64,000 bases of DNA from Nakamurella silvestris (GTDB taxonomy: Bacteria > Actinomycetota > Actinomycetes > Mycobacteriales > Nakamurellaceae), in NCBI GenBank assembly GCA_003576535.1, contig QXCQ01000007.1, positions 202 through 64,201 on the forward strand, in the 5' to 3' direction. Below the pieces are notes generated by a model. That model did no database searches, was not told the DNA's origin, and saw nothing but the letters and a program-made list of their open reading frames with translations. The position numbers and the translations under genes were made by a program. This document shows, piece after piece, positions 51,924 to 59,939 of the stretch (positions within the stretch are counted from its first letter, which is position 1; every line of letters begins with the position of its first letter).

Positions 51924-53422
51924 CAGTGGTCCTCCCAGTCGCGGACCCGGTCGACGGCCTTCTGCCAGCCCTTGTACAGGCGCGCGGCCACGTCCCGGTC
52001 CATCTGTGGTTCGAATCGACGGTCCAGGTGGAACGAGTCGACGAGTTCGGTGTGGTTCTCCCAGAAGCCGACCGCCAGGCCGGCCAGGAAGGCCGCACCC
52101 CGGGCGGAGGACTCGATGACCGTTGGCCGCAGCACCGGCACATCGAGCAGATCGGCCTGGAACTGCATCAGGAAGTTGTTCTTCGAGGCCCCGCCGTCGA
52201 CCTTGATCTCCCGGGTCGGGATGCCGGAGTCGGTCTGCATCGAGCCGATGACGTCGCCGATCTGGTAGGCGATCGCCTCCAAGGCGGCGCGCACCACATG
52301 GTTGCGGTTCGCGCCCAGGGTGAGTCCGAGGATCCCACCCCGGGCGTAGGGATCCCAGTACGGCGCCGCCAGACCGACGAAGGCCGGCACGAAGTACACC
52401 CCGTTGGTGTCCGGGACGCGGTTGGCCGCGTGCTCGGTGTCGTTGGAGTCGAACACGATCTTGAGTTCGTCCCGCAGCCACTGGATGGTGGCAGCCGAGA
52501 CGAAGATCAGCCCTTCCAATGCGTACTGGACGGTGCCGTCCACCCCCCAGGCGACGGTGGTCAGCAGACCCTTGTCCGAGAGCACCGGCGCTGAGCCGGT
52601 GTTCATCAGCAGCGAGGCCCCGGTGCCGTAGGTGCACTTGACCATGCCCGGTTCGAAACAGGCCTGGCCGAACAGCGCGGCGTGCTGGTCCCCCACCGCC
52701 GCGGCCACCGGGATCCGCGCTCCGAAGAACACCGATTCCTCGGTGGTGCCGTAGATCTCGCTCGACTGCCGGACCTGCGGCAACATCTGGTGCGGGATTC
52801 GCAGCTCCTTGAGCATGCGGTCGTCCCACTGCAACCGGTTGATGTCGAACAACATCGTGCGCGAGGCGTTCGAGTAGTCCGTGGTGTGCACCTTGCCGCC
52901 GGTCAGGTTCCAGATCAGCCAGCTGTCGACCGTGCCGAACAGCAGGTCGCCGTTCTCGGCCCGGTCCCGCGCCCCCTCGACGTTGTCGAGGATCCAGGCG
53001 ATCTTGGTCCCGGAGAAGTAGGCGTCGACCACCAGACCGGTCGTGCGGTGGACGTAGTCCTCCAGCCCGCGGGCCTTCAGCTCGTCGCACGCCGCCGCGG
53101 TCCGGCGGTCCTGCCAGACGATGGCGTTCATCACCGGGTGCCCGGTGTGCCTGTCCCAGACGATCGTGGTCTCGCGTTGGTTGGTGATGCCGATCGCCGC
53201 CACCTCGGTCGCCGGGACGTGCGCGAGATCGAGAACCCGCTTGGCCACGGTCGTCTGAGTGTTCCAGATGTCGAGCGGATTGTGCTCGACCCAGCCGGGT
53301 GCCGGGTAGATCTGCGGGAACTCCTGGTGCGCCTCGGCGACGAGGTCCCCCGAGTGGTCGAAGAGGATCGCCCGGATGCCCGTGGTGCCGGCATCCAGGG
53401 CCATGACGTAACGACCGGTCAT
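51923..53422 (-). CDS. Glycerol-kinase-like FGGY carbohydrate kinase
   Basis: A 499-residue FGGY kinase closest to GlpK in pattern. The N-terminal phosphate loop is DAGTTGIRA; the glycerol-contacting residues of E. coli GlpK are kept at the same numbers: R83-E84 (ITNQRET), Y135 (DAYFSGTK) and D245 (GDQHAALFG). The second ATP motif GGASKNNFLMQFQ is intact. It may phosphorylate glycerol itself or a related small polyol such as erythritol; its place in a sugar operon makes the second plausible. Overlaps of one to four bases join it to both neighbours. Confidence 0.9.
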   Translation of the reverse strand: MTGRYVMALDAGTTGIRAILFDHSGDLVAEAHQEFPQIYPAPGWVEHNPLDIWNTQTTVAKRVLDLAHVPATEVAAIGITNQRETTIVWDRHTGHPVMNAIVWQDRRTAAACDELKARGLEDYVHRTTGLVVDAYFSGTKIAWILDNVEGARDRAENGDLLFGTVDSWLIWNLTGGKVHTTDYSNASRTMLFDINRLQWDDRMLKELRIPHQMLPQVRQSSEIYGTTEESVFFGARIPVAAAVGDQHAALFGQACFEPGMVKCTYGTGASLLMNTGSAPVLSDKGLLTTVAWGVDGTVQYALEGLIFVSAATIQWLRDELKIVFDSNDTEHAANRVPDTNGVYFVPAFVGLAAPYWDPYARGGILGLTLGANRNHVVRAALEAIAYQIGDVIGSMQTDSGIPTREIKVDGGASKNNFLMQFQADLLDVPVLRPTVIESSARGAAFLAGLAVGFWENHTELVDSFHLDRRFEPQMDRDVAARLYKGWQKAVDRVRDWEDH

Positions 53423-54552
53423 CGGACTGCTCCTGACGTGGTGGTGGCAACCGCTGTCACAGTGCGGGCACGATCCGACCCGGCCGCCCGACGGTCGTGG
53501 CCGTCGTCGTCCGGAAAGGAGATCACAGCCTTCATGCCTGCCCCCGAAGCGGCATAGGCGAAGGCGTCGTTGATGTCCTCCAGCTCGAAGGACGCGGTGA
53601 CCAGCCGACCCAGATCGACCCGGCCGCCACCGGCGAGTCCCAGTGCCTTCGCGTAGTCGGAGTTGCTGGAACCGGTGGTACCGGTCAGCGTGAGACCTCG
53701 GTAGTGGACCCGGTTGGTGTCGATCCCGACCGGCTCGGCAACCCCCAGACCGGCGAAGAAGTTCAGCCGGCCGTGGGTGGCCAGCAACTGCACCGACAGC
53801 GCCTGGACCGACGGGTCCGAAGCACAGGTCAGGATGACGTCGACCCCACGGCCGCCGGTACGCGCCGACACCTCCTGCTCCAGATCCTGTTCCACGGTAT
53901 GGATGAGCACGTCCGCCCCGAAGTCGACCATCCGGTCCAGCCGCGGACGGCTGCGGTTGGCCACCATCACCAGACGCGCCCCGGCCAGCTTCGCCAACAT
54001 CACGTTGAAGGCGCCGATGGGTCCGGCCCCGATGATCAGCACCGTGTCCTGGTAACCGACCTGCAACGCCTCCTGCCCCCGCAGACAACAGGAGAAGGGC
54101 TCCACCATGGCCGCGGCGGTGTGGTCCAGGTCGGCCGGCAGGTGGAACACGTTCCCGCGCTGCAACGCGATGGCGGGGATCCTGACGTACTCCTGGAATC
54201 CGCCGTCGATGCTGATCCCGAAGGCCTCGTAGTCGGGGCACATGTTGTTCAGCCCCTGACGACAGAATCGGCAGTGCCCGCAGCCCACGTTCGGGGTGAC
54301 ACTGATCCGGTCCCCCACGGCGAACCCGGCCACCTGCGCGCCGACACCGGCGACGTCCCCGGCGAACTCGTGGCCCTGGACCCGGCGAGCGCCGGCCGGG
54401 ATCTTGAAGTGGCCGTGCCGGGAGATCCGCAGGTCGGTGCCGCACACGGACGCGGCACGCACCCGGACCAGGATCTCATCGTCCCCGAAGCCGGGCACCG
54501 GGCGGTCCTCGACCACCATCACCCCGGGGCGGTGGAAGACGGCGGCCCTCAT
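53419..54552 (-). CDS. Zinc-dependent medium-chain dehydrogenase (sorbitol/threonine-dehydrogenase type)
   Basis: A 377-residue alcohol dehydrogenase. The catalytic zinc ligands are C37 and H61-E62 (QGHEFAG), and the structural zinc Cys set is C91, C94, C97 and C105 (CGHCRFCRQGLNNMC). The NAD-binding motif is IGAGPIGAFN. The last 30 or so residues are a low-complexity tail. It probably oxidises a polyol or polyol phosphate. It overlaps both neighbours by four bases. Confidence 0.9.
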   Translation of the reverse strand: MRAAVFHRPGVMVVEDRPVPGFGDDEILVRVRAASVCGTDLRISRHGHFKIPAGARRVQGHEFAGDVAGVGAQVAGFAVGDRISVTPNVGCGHCRFCRQGLNNMCPDYEAFGISIDGGFQEYVRIPAIALQRGNVFHLPADLDHTAAAMVEPFSCCLRGQEALQVGYQDTVLIIGAGPIGAFNVMLAKLAGARLVMVANRSRPRLDRMVDFGADVLIHTVEQDLEQEVSARTGGRGVDVILTCASDPSVQALSVQLLATHGRLNFFAGLGVAEPVGIDTNRVHYRGLTLTGTTGSSNSDYAKALGLAGGGRVDLGRLVTASFELEDINDAFAYAASGAGMKAVISFPDDDGHDRRAAGSDRARTVTAVATTTSGAVR

Positions 54553-55646
54553 CCGACAGCCACCTTCGGCGGTGCGACGATCGCACGGTCCTGACTCTCG
54601 GCCTGCGCCCGGGCGGACACGGCGAACAACACCTTGTTCGACCAGACGCGCCGGGCGATCATGTCGTCGAACAGCGAGGCGGCCTGGTCCAACGGTGCCG
54701 CATGGCTGATCAGCGGGGCGACCTGCAGCCGGCCGTCGACAAGATGTGCCACCACCATCTCCCATTCGCTGCGGCCGGTCGGCGTGATCTTCGAGTTCCA
54801 GGTGCCCAGCACCGTCAGTTCGCGGCGGATCAACGAGGAGACCAGTTCCCGGGGAACGGTCACATCGGACTTCAGATCACCCAGGATCATCACCTGACCA
54901 CGAGGGGCGGTGACCTCCAACGCCTGCAACAGGGTGACCGCCAGGCCGCTGGCCTCCACCGCGGCGTCCACACCACCCGGCACGGCTGCCACCGTTGCGG
55001 CAACGGTGTCGCCGGTGGCGTCGACGGTCTCGAATCCCAGCTGCTCCATGATCTCCCGCTTGGCCGGGTCGACATCGGCGACCAGCACCCTGGTCCAGCC
55101 GAGGATGCGCAACCACTGGGCGGCCAGTGCGCCGATGGGACCGGCGCCGATCACCAGTGCGGAACCGGCCGCCGGCACCCGCAGTTTCAACACGGCGTGC
55201 AGGGCGACTGCCGCCGGTTCGACCATCGCCGCATGCAGCAACGGCACGTCCGACGGGACCGGGATCAGGTTGCTCTCCGGGACCCACAGCAGTTCGGACA
55301 TACCGCCGTCCCGGCGGGACCCGAAGTAGTCGTACCCGGTGCCGAGCGCGGGCTCACCGATCCGCGTCAACGGGTCGTTCTCGTTGGGCAGCAACGGGAA
55401 CACCGCGACCTTGTCCCCCGCGGCCAACCGACCGCCGGGTGCCGGGTGCTCCACGACGGCGGAGAACTCGTGGCCGAGGACGAGCGGGTAGTGGTAGGCC
55501 GTGCCCTTGGCGTAACGGAGCAGATCCGATCCGCACACCCCGACCGCTCCGACCCGCACCAGCACCGGGCGTTCGCCGAACGGCAGCGGATCCGGGACGT
55601 CCTGGTAGGACAACTCGTGTGGTGCCTGCAGTACCACTGCTTTCAT
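54549..55646 (-). CDS. Medium-chain dehydrogenase resembling galactitol-1-phosphate dehydrogenase, lacking structural zinc ligands
   Basis: A 365-residue dehydrogenase with catalytic ligands C38, H59 and E60 (VLGHEF) and E143 (MVEPAAVALH), and Rossmann loop IGAGPIGAL (about 166-174). The YDYFGSRRDGG block is shared with GatD-type enzymes. The loop that normally carries four structural-zinc cysteines (residues 84-104) has none. The enzyme is probably a polyol or polyol-phosphate dehydrogenase. Its start is ten bases from the SDR stop. Confidence 0.88.
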   Translation of the reverse strand: MKAVVLQAPHELSYQDVPDPLPFGERPVLVRVGAVGVCGSDLLRYAKGTAYHYPLVLGHEFSAVVEHPAPGGRLAAGDKVAVFPLLPNENDPLTRIGEPALGTGYDYFGSRRDGGMSELLWVPESNLIPVPSDVPLLHAAMVEPAAVALHAVLKLRVPAAGSALVIGAGPIGALAAQWLRILGWTRVLVADVDPAKREIMEQLGFETVDATGDTVAATVAAVPGGVDAAVEASGLAVTLLQALEVTAPRGQVMILGDLKSDVTVPRELVSSLIRRELTVLGTWNSKITPTGRSEWEMVVAHLVDGRLQVAPLISHAAPLDQAASLFDDMIARRVWSNKVLFAVSARAQAESQDRAIVAPPKVAVG

Positions 55647-55656
55647 GCCGATCGCC

Positions 55657-56505
55657 TCAGACTTCCATGCCGTAGCGGTGGGCCTTGTGGGTCGGGTACA
55701 TGGCCATGGTCGGGATGGTGACATCGGGGGTACGGGTGGCAACGTACAACGCGGCCTCGGCGACGTTGGAGACGTCGATGCAGCTGGCATGGATACCCTC
55801 CTTCATCTCCTTCTCGTCCAACCATCCGTCGACGTACGCCGGGATGTCGCCGTCGTACAGACCGGAGTCGATGATCTCGGTCATCGGGGTGGCCACGTGG
55901 GAGGGGTTCATCACGGTGACGCCGATGTTCTTTCCCTTGCCCTCCAGCAGGATGTTCTTGCTGAAACCGAGCATGCCGTGTTTGGAGGCACGGTACGGGC
56001 TGTGGCCGGGGCCGGAGGCGATCTTGGTCGAGGAGGAACCCATGTTGATGATCCGTCCACCGCCGGCCTGCTTCTCCATGGCCCGGAAGGCCTCGCGGCA
56101 GACCAGGAAGACGGCGGTGAGATTTGGCCCGATCGTCTGGTTCCACTCCTCCAGGGTGACCTCGGTGACCGGCGGCGACAACGAATCGCGGCCGGCGCTG
56201 TTCACCACCAGGTCGACGCTGCCCCAGGTGTCGATGGCCTGCTGGAAGAAGGCCTGCACCGAGGCCTCGTCGGTGACGTCGGCGTTGACCCCGATCACTG
56301 TCGCACCGGACTCGGAGATGCTGGCGACGACCTTCTTCAGCCGGTCCTCGTCGTGGTCGACCAACATCACCTTGGCCCCGTTGGCGGCGAAGATCCGGCC
56401 GACCGCGTCACCGATGCCGGAGGCACCGCCGGTGACGATGGCGACCTTCCCGGCGAGCGCGGTGCCGGGCGTGGCGAGATAGTCGGGGGTGTAGTCGTTG
56501 CTCAT
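55657..56505 (-). CDS. Short-chain dehydrogenase/reductase
   Basis: A 282-residue SDR. TGGASGIGDAVG (about 25-36), VNSAGRDS in place of NNAG, and the active-site Ser-Tyr-Lys set in MGSSST and SPYRASKHG are present. It resembles sugar-alcohol and gluconate 5-dehydrogenase-type SDRs. It overlaps the aldolase stop by four bases (ATGA). Confidence 0.91.
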   Translation of the reverse strand: MSNDYTPDYLATPGTALAGKVAIVTGGASGIGDAVGRIFAANGAKVMLVDHDEDRLKKVVASISESGATVIGVNADVTDEASVQAFFQQAIDTWGSVDLVVNSAGRDSLSPPVTEVTLEEWNQTIGPNLTAVFLVCREAFRAMEKQAGGGRIINMGSSSTKIASGPGHSPYRASKHGMLGFSKNILLEGKGKNIGVTVMNPSHVATPMTEIIDSGLYDGDIPAYVDGWLDEKEMKEGIHASCIDVSNVAEAALYVATRTPDVTIPTMAMYPTHKAHRYGMEV

Positions 56506-57167
56506 GTTCGGCTCGTTTCAGTCAGGTGGATGTACGGGGCCGCCAGTGCGGCAGCCTCCCGAGCGTTGTCCGCGATCTCGTCGAAACGTCTTTCGTCGAT
56601 GGCACTTCGGGTGGCGATCCAGGTCCCGCCGCAGGCTGCGACGAAGGGCCTGGAGAGGTAGTCGGGCAGGTTGGTGCGGTCGATGCCGCCGGTCGGCATG
56701 AACGACACCCCTTGGTAGGGAGCCGATACCGCGGCCAAGTAGTTGATTCCACCGGCGGCCTCCGCCGGGAAGAACTTGAGCAGCCGAAGCCCGAAGGCCA
56801 GCGCTGCCTCGATGTCCGTCGGGTTGCTGACACCCGGCACGATCGGGATGTCCAGGTCGAGACACCGCTGGACGACCGCCGGGTTGAAGCCGGGTGCCAC
56901 GACGAACCGGGCACCCGCAGCCACCGCGAGGTCCAGGGTCGGCAGGTCCAGCACCGTCCCGGCTCCCACCAGCATCGACGGGTGGCTCTCCCGGAGGATT
57001 CGGATGGCCTCCGCGGCGGCGGGGGTGCGGAAGGTGACCTCCGCGACCGGCAACCCGCCTTCGATCAAGGCGGCACCGAGATCGCCCGCCCGGTGGGCAT
57101 CGTCGATGGTGATGACCGGTACGACGGCGCAGGCCCGCAAGTGTGTTTCGAGATCCAGCTGGACCAT
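56502..57167 (-). CDS. KDPG/KHG-type 2-keto-3-deoxy-sugar-acid aldolase
   Basis: A 221-residue class I aldolase. The Schiff-base Lys is K131 in LLKFFPAEAAGG; the Glu base is E43 (VAEVTFRT); GAGTVLD and MPTGGID are also typical. It splits a 2-keto-3-deoxy-6-phospho-sugar acid into pyruvate and an aldehyde phosphate; the stereochemistry cannot be read from sequence. GGAGAGGG precedes ATG 57167. It is the first gene of the enzyme operon. No sugar-acid dehydratase, its normal partner, is present in the window. Confidence 0.92.
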   Translation of the reverse strand: MVQLDLETHLRACAVVPVITIDDAHRAGDLGAALIEGGLPVAEVTFRTPAAAEAIRILRESHPSMLVGAGTVLDLPTLDLAVAAGARFVVAPGFNPAVVQRCLDLDIPIVPGVSNPTDIEAALAFGLRLLKFFPAEAAGGINYLAAVSAPYQGVSFMPTGGIDRTNLPDYLSRPFVAACGGTWIATRSAIDERRFDEIADNAREAAALAAPYIHLTETSRT

Positions 57168-57243
57168 CAGATCCCTCTCCGTTGGGGGCCGTCGGAACCG
57201 AGCTCGGTGGCGAGCCTCGAAGTTCCGACGGTGGCTTGGGAGA

Positions 57244-57272
57244 ACTATGGCAGAGATTTCGATCCACGACAA
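57244..57272 (-). promoter_or_regulatory. Putative promoter of the enzyme operon
   Basis: Read on the minus strand, TTGTCG (57272-57267) and CATAGT (57249-57244) are separated by 17 bases, a plausible housekeeping promoter about 75 bases upstream of the aldolase start. The TGTAAT palindrome found before the cupin operon is not repeated here. Confidence 0.4.
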
Positions 57273-57429
57273 GAGCATCGCAGGAATTTCTTTTTGAGGA
57301 CCCGACGTCAGTGCAGCAGCAGGGTGCCGATCGCCCCGGCCCTCGCCCCGAGGACCCGCCCGGCACCGGAAACCCCTTGATCGACAACGACTGTGGCCTC
57401 GCCGGGCGGACTGCCACAGGCGGGCACCT

Positions 57430-58209
57430 CTAGGGCAGTACCACCAACCCGGGATCCCGGACATCGGTGCCCGAGAGTGGCAGGGAGACCTCGAATCGGG
57501 TGCGATCACCCCGGTGGAAGGCCTCGAACAGCTCGACGGGCCGGCCGGTCGCGTCGTACCCGATGCTGGACAGGAACAGCAACGCGCCTCCCCGGGCGAT
57601 CTGCAGTGCCTTGGCCTGCGGTCCGGTGGCCACCCTCGCCTCGATGCTGCGGGTGCCACGCACCGGGCGCAGGCCCTGCCGGTCGAGGATCTCGTACAAC
57701 GAGCCGTCGACCAGCTCCGCGGCGGACAGGTCCACCCCCAGGTCCGCCGGCAGGTAGGTGGTCACCGACACCCATGGGACCTCGTCGATGTACCGTAGTC
57801 GGTCCAGCAGCACCACCGGCGACCCCGGCTCGACGGCCAACGACCGGGCCACCACCTCGTCGGCCGGCACCGTTTCCAGGCGCCGCACCTCACTGCGCAG
57901 GGCCCGCCCGGAACGCGCGGCGTCCTCGTGCAGGCCGGTGAGGGACTGAACCAGGCCTTGGGATGACTTCGATTGGGCGACAAAGGTTCCCCGCCCTTTC
58001 TCACGGACGATGACCCCTTCGTGTTCGAGATCGGCCAGGGCCTGCCGAACCACCGTGCGGGAGACGTCGAACTGCTCGCAGAGTCGATGGTCACTGGGCA
58101 GCCGGTCCCCCGCCACCAGCTTCTCGTCGGCGATCCGCGCCAGCAGCAGCACCTTGAGCTGATGGTAGAAGGGGATCGGCGAGGAGCGGTCGATGCCGGC
58201 GCTGGTCAT
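57430..58209 (-). CDS. GntR-family transcriptional regulator with UTRA domain
   Basis: A 259-residue regulator. The N-terminal winged HTH (about 8-75; LPSDHRLCEQFDVSRTVVRQALADLEHEGVIVREKGRGTFV) is followed by a UTRA effector domain (about 95-255), which binds a small sugar-like ligand in the HutC subfamily. It is divergent from the cupin operon, with 173 bases between starts holding a palindromic site, so it probably represses that operon and itself. Confidence 0.93.
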   Translation of the reverse strand: MTSAGIDRSSPIPFYHQLKVLLLARIADEKLVAGDRLPSDHRLCEQFDVSRTVVRQALADLEHEGVIVREKGRGTFVAQSKSSQGLVQSLTGLHEDAARSGRALRSEVRRLETVPADEVVARSLAVEPGSPVVLLDRLRYIDEVPWVSVTTYLPADLGVDLSAAELVDGSLYEILDRQGLRPVRGTRSIEARVATGPQAKALQIARGGALLFLSSIGYDATGRPVELFEAFHRGDRTRFEVSLPLSGTDVRDPGLVVLP

Positions 58210-58315
58210 GGAATCACGGTAGAGGTTGCTGCCACGGAATGCCGACACCACCCACCACCTGTGGCACTCATGCCGGGCGACCGGGCGGCACGGTGACGCC
58301 GACTTCTGCCGACTC

Positions 58316-58356
58316 TTGCCATCGTCGACGTCACGTGTAATCCTGTCATTACATGT
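58316..58356 (+). promoter_or_regulatory. Cupin-operon promoter and GntR-type operator
   Basis: TTGCCA (58316-58321) and TAATCC (58338-58343), 16 bases apart, form a candidate promoter. Overlapping the -10 is TGTAAT-N6-ATTACA (58336-58353), a perfect palindrome with partly symmetrical flanks (58333-58356). Such a site is what a dimeric GntR/UTRA regulator would bind to block transcription. Its position also shows that an upstream in-frame ATG at 58353 is not the real start. Confidence 0.6.
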
Positions 58357-58382
58357 TGGTCATCAGTCGAAGGGACCCCTCG

Positions 58383-58973
58383 ATGACGAGTTTCCTCACC
58401 CCGCCCCTGCAGCCGCTCCGGATCGTGTTCGATTCGATCGGCGAGAGCGTCGAACCGGCCGGACCGGTGCTCACCCGCCGGATGTCAAGCCTGGAAGGCC
58501 TTTTCGCCGCCGAGGAGCTGCGCCTGGCCGCGGTCGAGGCGGGCGACCCGGTCGTCTACACGGTCGCCTCCTCCCCCGTGCCCGAGCTGCCCCGGGAGCT
58601 GCCGCAGTCGATCACCACCATCCAGCCGGGAGATCTGGACGGCGAGCTCTACATGACGAAGGGCCACCAGCACCCCGACCCCCAGGGCGAGATCTACCTC
58701 TGCCTGCGCGGCGAGGGTGGATTGCTGACCTTCGACGGCACCACGACCTCGTGGATCGAACTGACTCCCGGTGCCATCGGCTACATGCCGCCGGGATGGG
58801 CGCATCGGAGTGTGAACACCGGCTCCGAGCCGTACCAGTTCCTGGCCGTGTATCCCGGATCGGCCGGCCACGACTACGGCTGGGTCATCGAGAACGGGAT
58901 GGGCGAAAGGATCTTTCGGAGCCCGACGGGTGTCGTGCGCCGTCCGTTCGGCATCACCGGCGGACTGCGCTGA
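58383..58973 (+). CDS. Cupin-type (archaeal-like) glucose-6-phosphate isomerase family protein
   Basis: A 196-residue cupin of the GPI family (the Pyrococcus type of phosphoglucose isomerase). The metal ligands H95, H97, E103 (GHQHPDPQGEIY) and H141 (PPGWAHRSVN) are all in place, and GHDYGW follows. It may isomerise an aldose phosphate to a ketose phosphate. GAAGGGA lies before ATG 58383. It opens the divergent operon and overlaps the next gene by one base. Confidence 0.87.
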   Translation: MTSFLTPPLQPLRIVFDSIGESVEPAGPVLTRRMSSLEGLFAAEELRLAAVEAGDPVVYTVASSPVPELPRELPQSITTIQPGDLDGELYMTKGHQHPDPQGEIYLCLRGEGGLLTFDGTTTSWIELTPGAIGYMPPGWAHRSVNTGSEPYQFLAVYPGSAGHDYGWVIENGMGERIFRSPTGVVRRPFGITGGLR

Positions 58974-59938
58974 TGTCCGCGCGTCCGCGGCGGGTGGTGG
59001 TGACCTCACGGTCCTTCTCCAGCGGCGACCATCACCTCACCGAGGAACTCGCCACCGAGGGCATCACCGTGGTGTTCGGCCCGGTCGACCACCGGATCGG
59101 CGAACTGGCCCCACTGCTGGCCGATGCCGACGCCTGGATCGCCGGCACCGCGCCCGTCACCGACGAATTGTTGGCCCTGGCTCCGCAGCTGCAGGTCGTG
59201 GCCCGCTACGGGGTCGGCGTCGACTCGGTCGACCTGGCCGCCGCCGCGCGACGTGGGGTCGTCGTCACCAACACCCCCGGGGCCAACAGCGGTGCGGTCG
59301 CCGATCACACCGTCGCCCTGTTGCTCGCGGCCCTCCGACAGGTGACCGCCGGTGACCGCCGGGTGCGCAGCGGTTCCTGGAAGGTCGAACGTGCCCACGA
59401 ACTCGGCGGGCTGACCGTCGGCATCGTCGGGTTCGGCCGGATCGGTCGTGGGGTCGCCCAGCGGCTGAGCGGATTCGGCTGCCGCGTGCTGGCCACCGAT
59501 CCTTACCTGTCGGACAGCCAGATCGCCGCGGCCGGCGCCACCCCCTCGACCCCGACCGAGCTGGCCCGTCTGGCCGATGTGGTGAGTCTGCACGCCCCCG
59601 GCGACTCCCAGCTCGTGGACACCCGATGGCTCGCCTCCGTGCGTCCCGGACTGATCCTGATCAACACCGCGCGGGCCGCGCTCGTCGACGAGGTCGCCCT
59701 CGCGGCGGCCCTGCGCTCCGGGCAGGTGCACGCCTACGCCGCCGACACCTTGAGCACGGAATCCGCGGAGCAGGATTCTCCGCTGCTGGCCGCGGACATC
59801 GCCGATCTGGTCACCATCACCCCGCACTGCGCGGCCCAGACGGTCGAGGCGGTCGATCTGATGGGCGAAGGCGCCGTCGACGCGGTCCGTTCGGTATTCC
59901 GGGGCGAAATCCCCGTCAACCTGGTGACGGCGCGCTGA
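58973..59938 (+). CDS. D-2-hydroxyacid / phosphoglycerate dehydrogenase-like protein
   Basis: A 321-residue NAD-dependent D-2-hydroxyacid dehydrogenase. The catalytic Arg (INTARAALVDE) and His (ITPHCA) are present; the Rossmann loop is VGFGRIGRG. It lacks the C-terminal ACT domain of serine-pathway SerA, so a catabolic role such as oxidation of a sugar acid or phospho-sugar acid is more likely. Confidence 0.88.
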   Translation: MSARPRRVVVTSRSFSSGDHHLTEELATEGITVVFGPVDHRIGELAPLLADADAWIAGTAPVTDELLALAPQLQVVARYGVGVDSVDLAAAARRGVVVTNTPGANSGAVADHTVALLLAALRQVTAGDRRVRSGSWKVERAHELGGLTVGIVGFGRIGRGVAQRLSGFGCRVLATDPYLSDSQIAAAGATPSTPTELARLADVVSLHAPGDSQLVDTRWLASVRPGLILINTARAALVDEVALAAALRSGQVHAYAADTLSTESAEQDSPLLAADIADLVTITPHCAAQTVEAVDLMGEGAVDAVRSVFRGEIPVNLVTAR

Positions 59939-59939
59939 G

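Noticed and set aside
51923-53422. A straightforward glpK assignment
   Set aside because: All glycerol-contacting residues are kept, but the gene has no glpF or glpD nearby and is embedded in a sugar operon, so the substrate is left open.
58353-58382. Earlier ATG (58353) as the start of the cupin gene
   Set aside because: It lies within the TGTAAT/ATTACA palindrome and has no ribosome-binding site; ATG 58383 has GAAGGGA in front.
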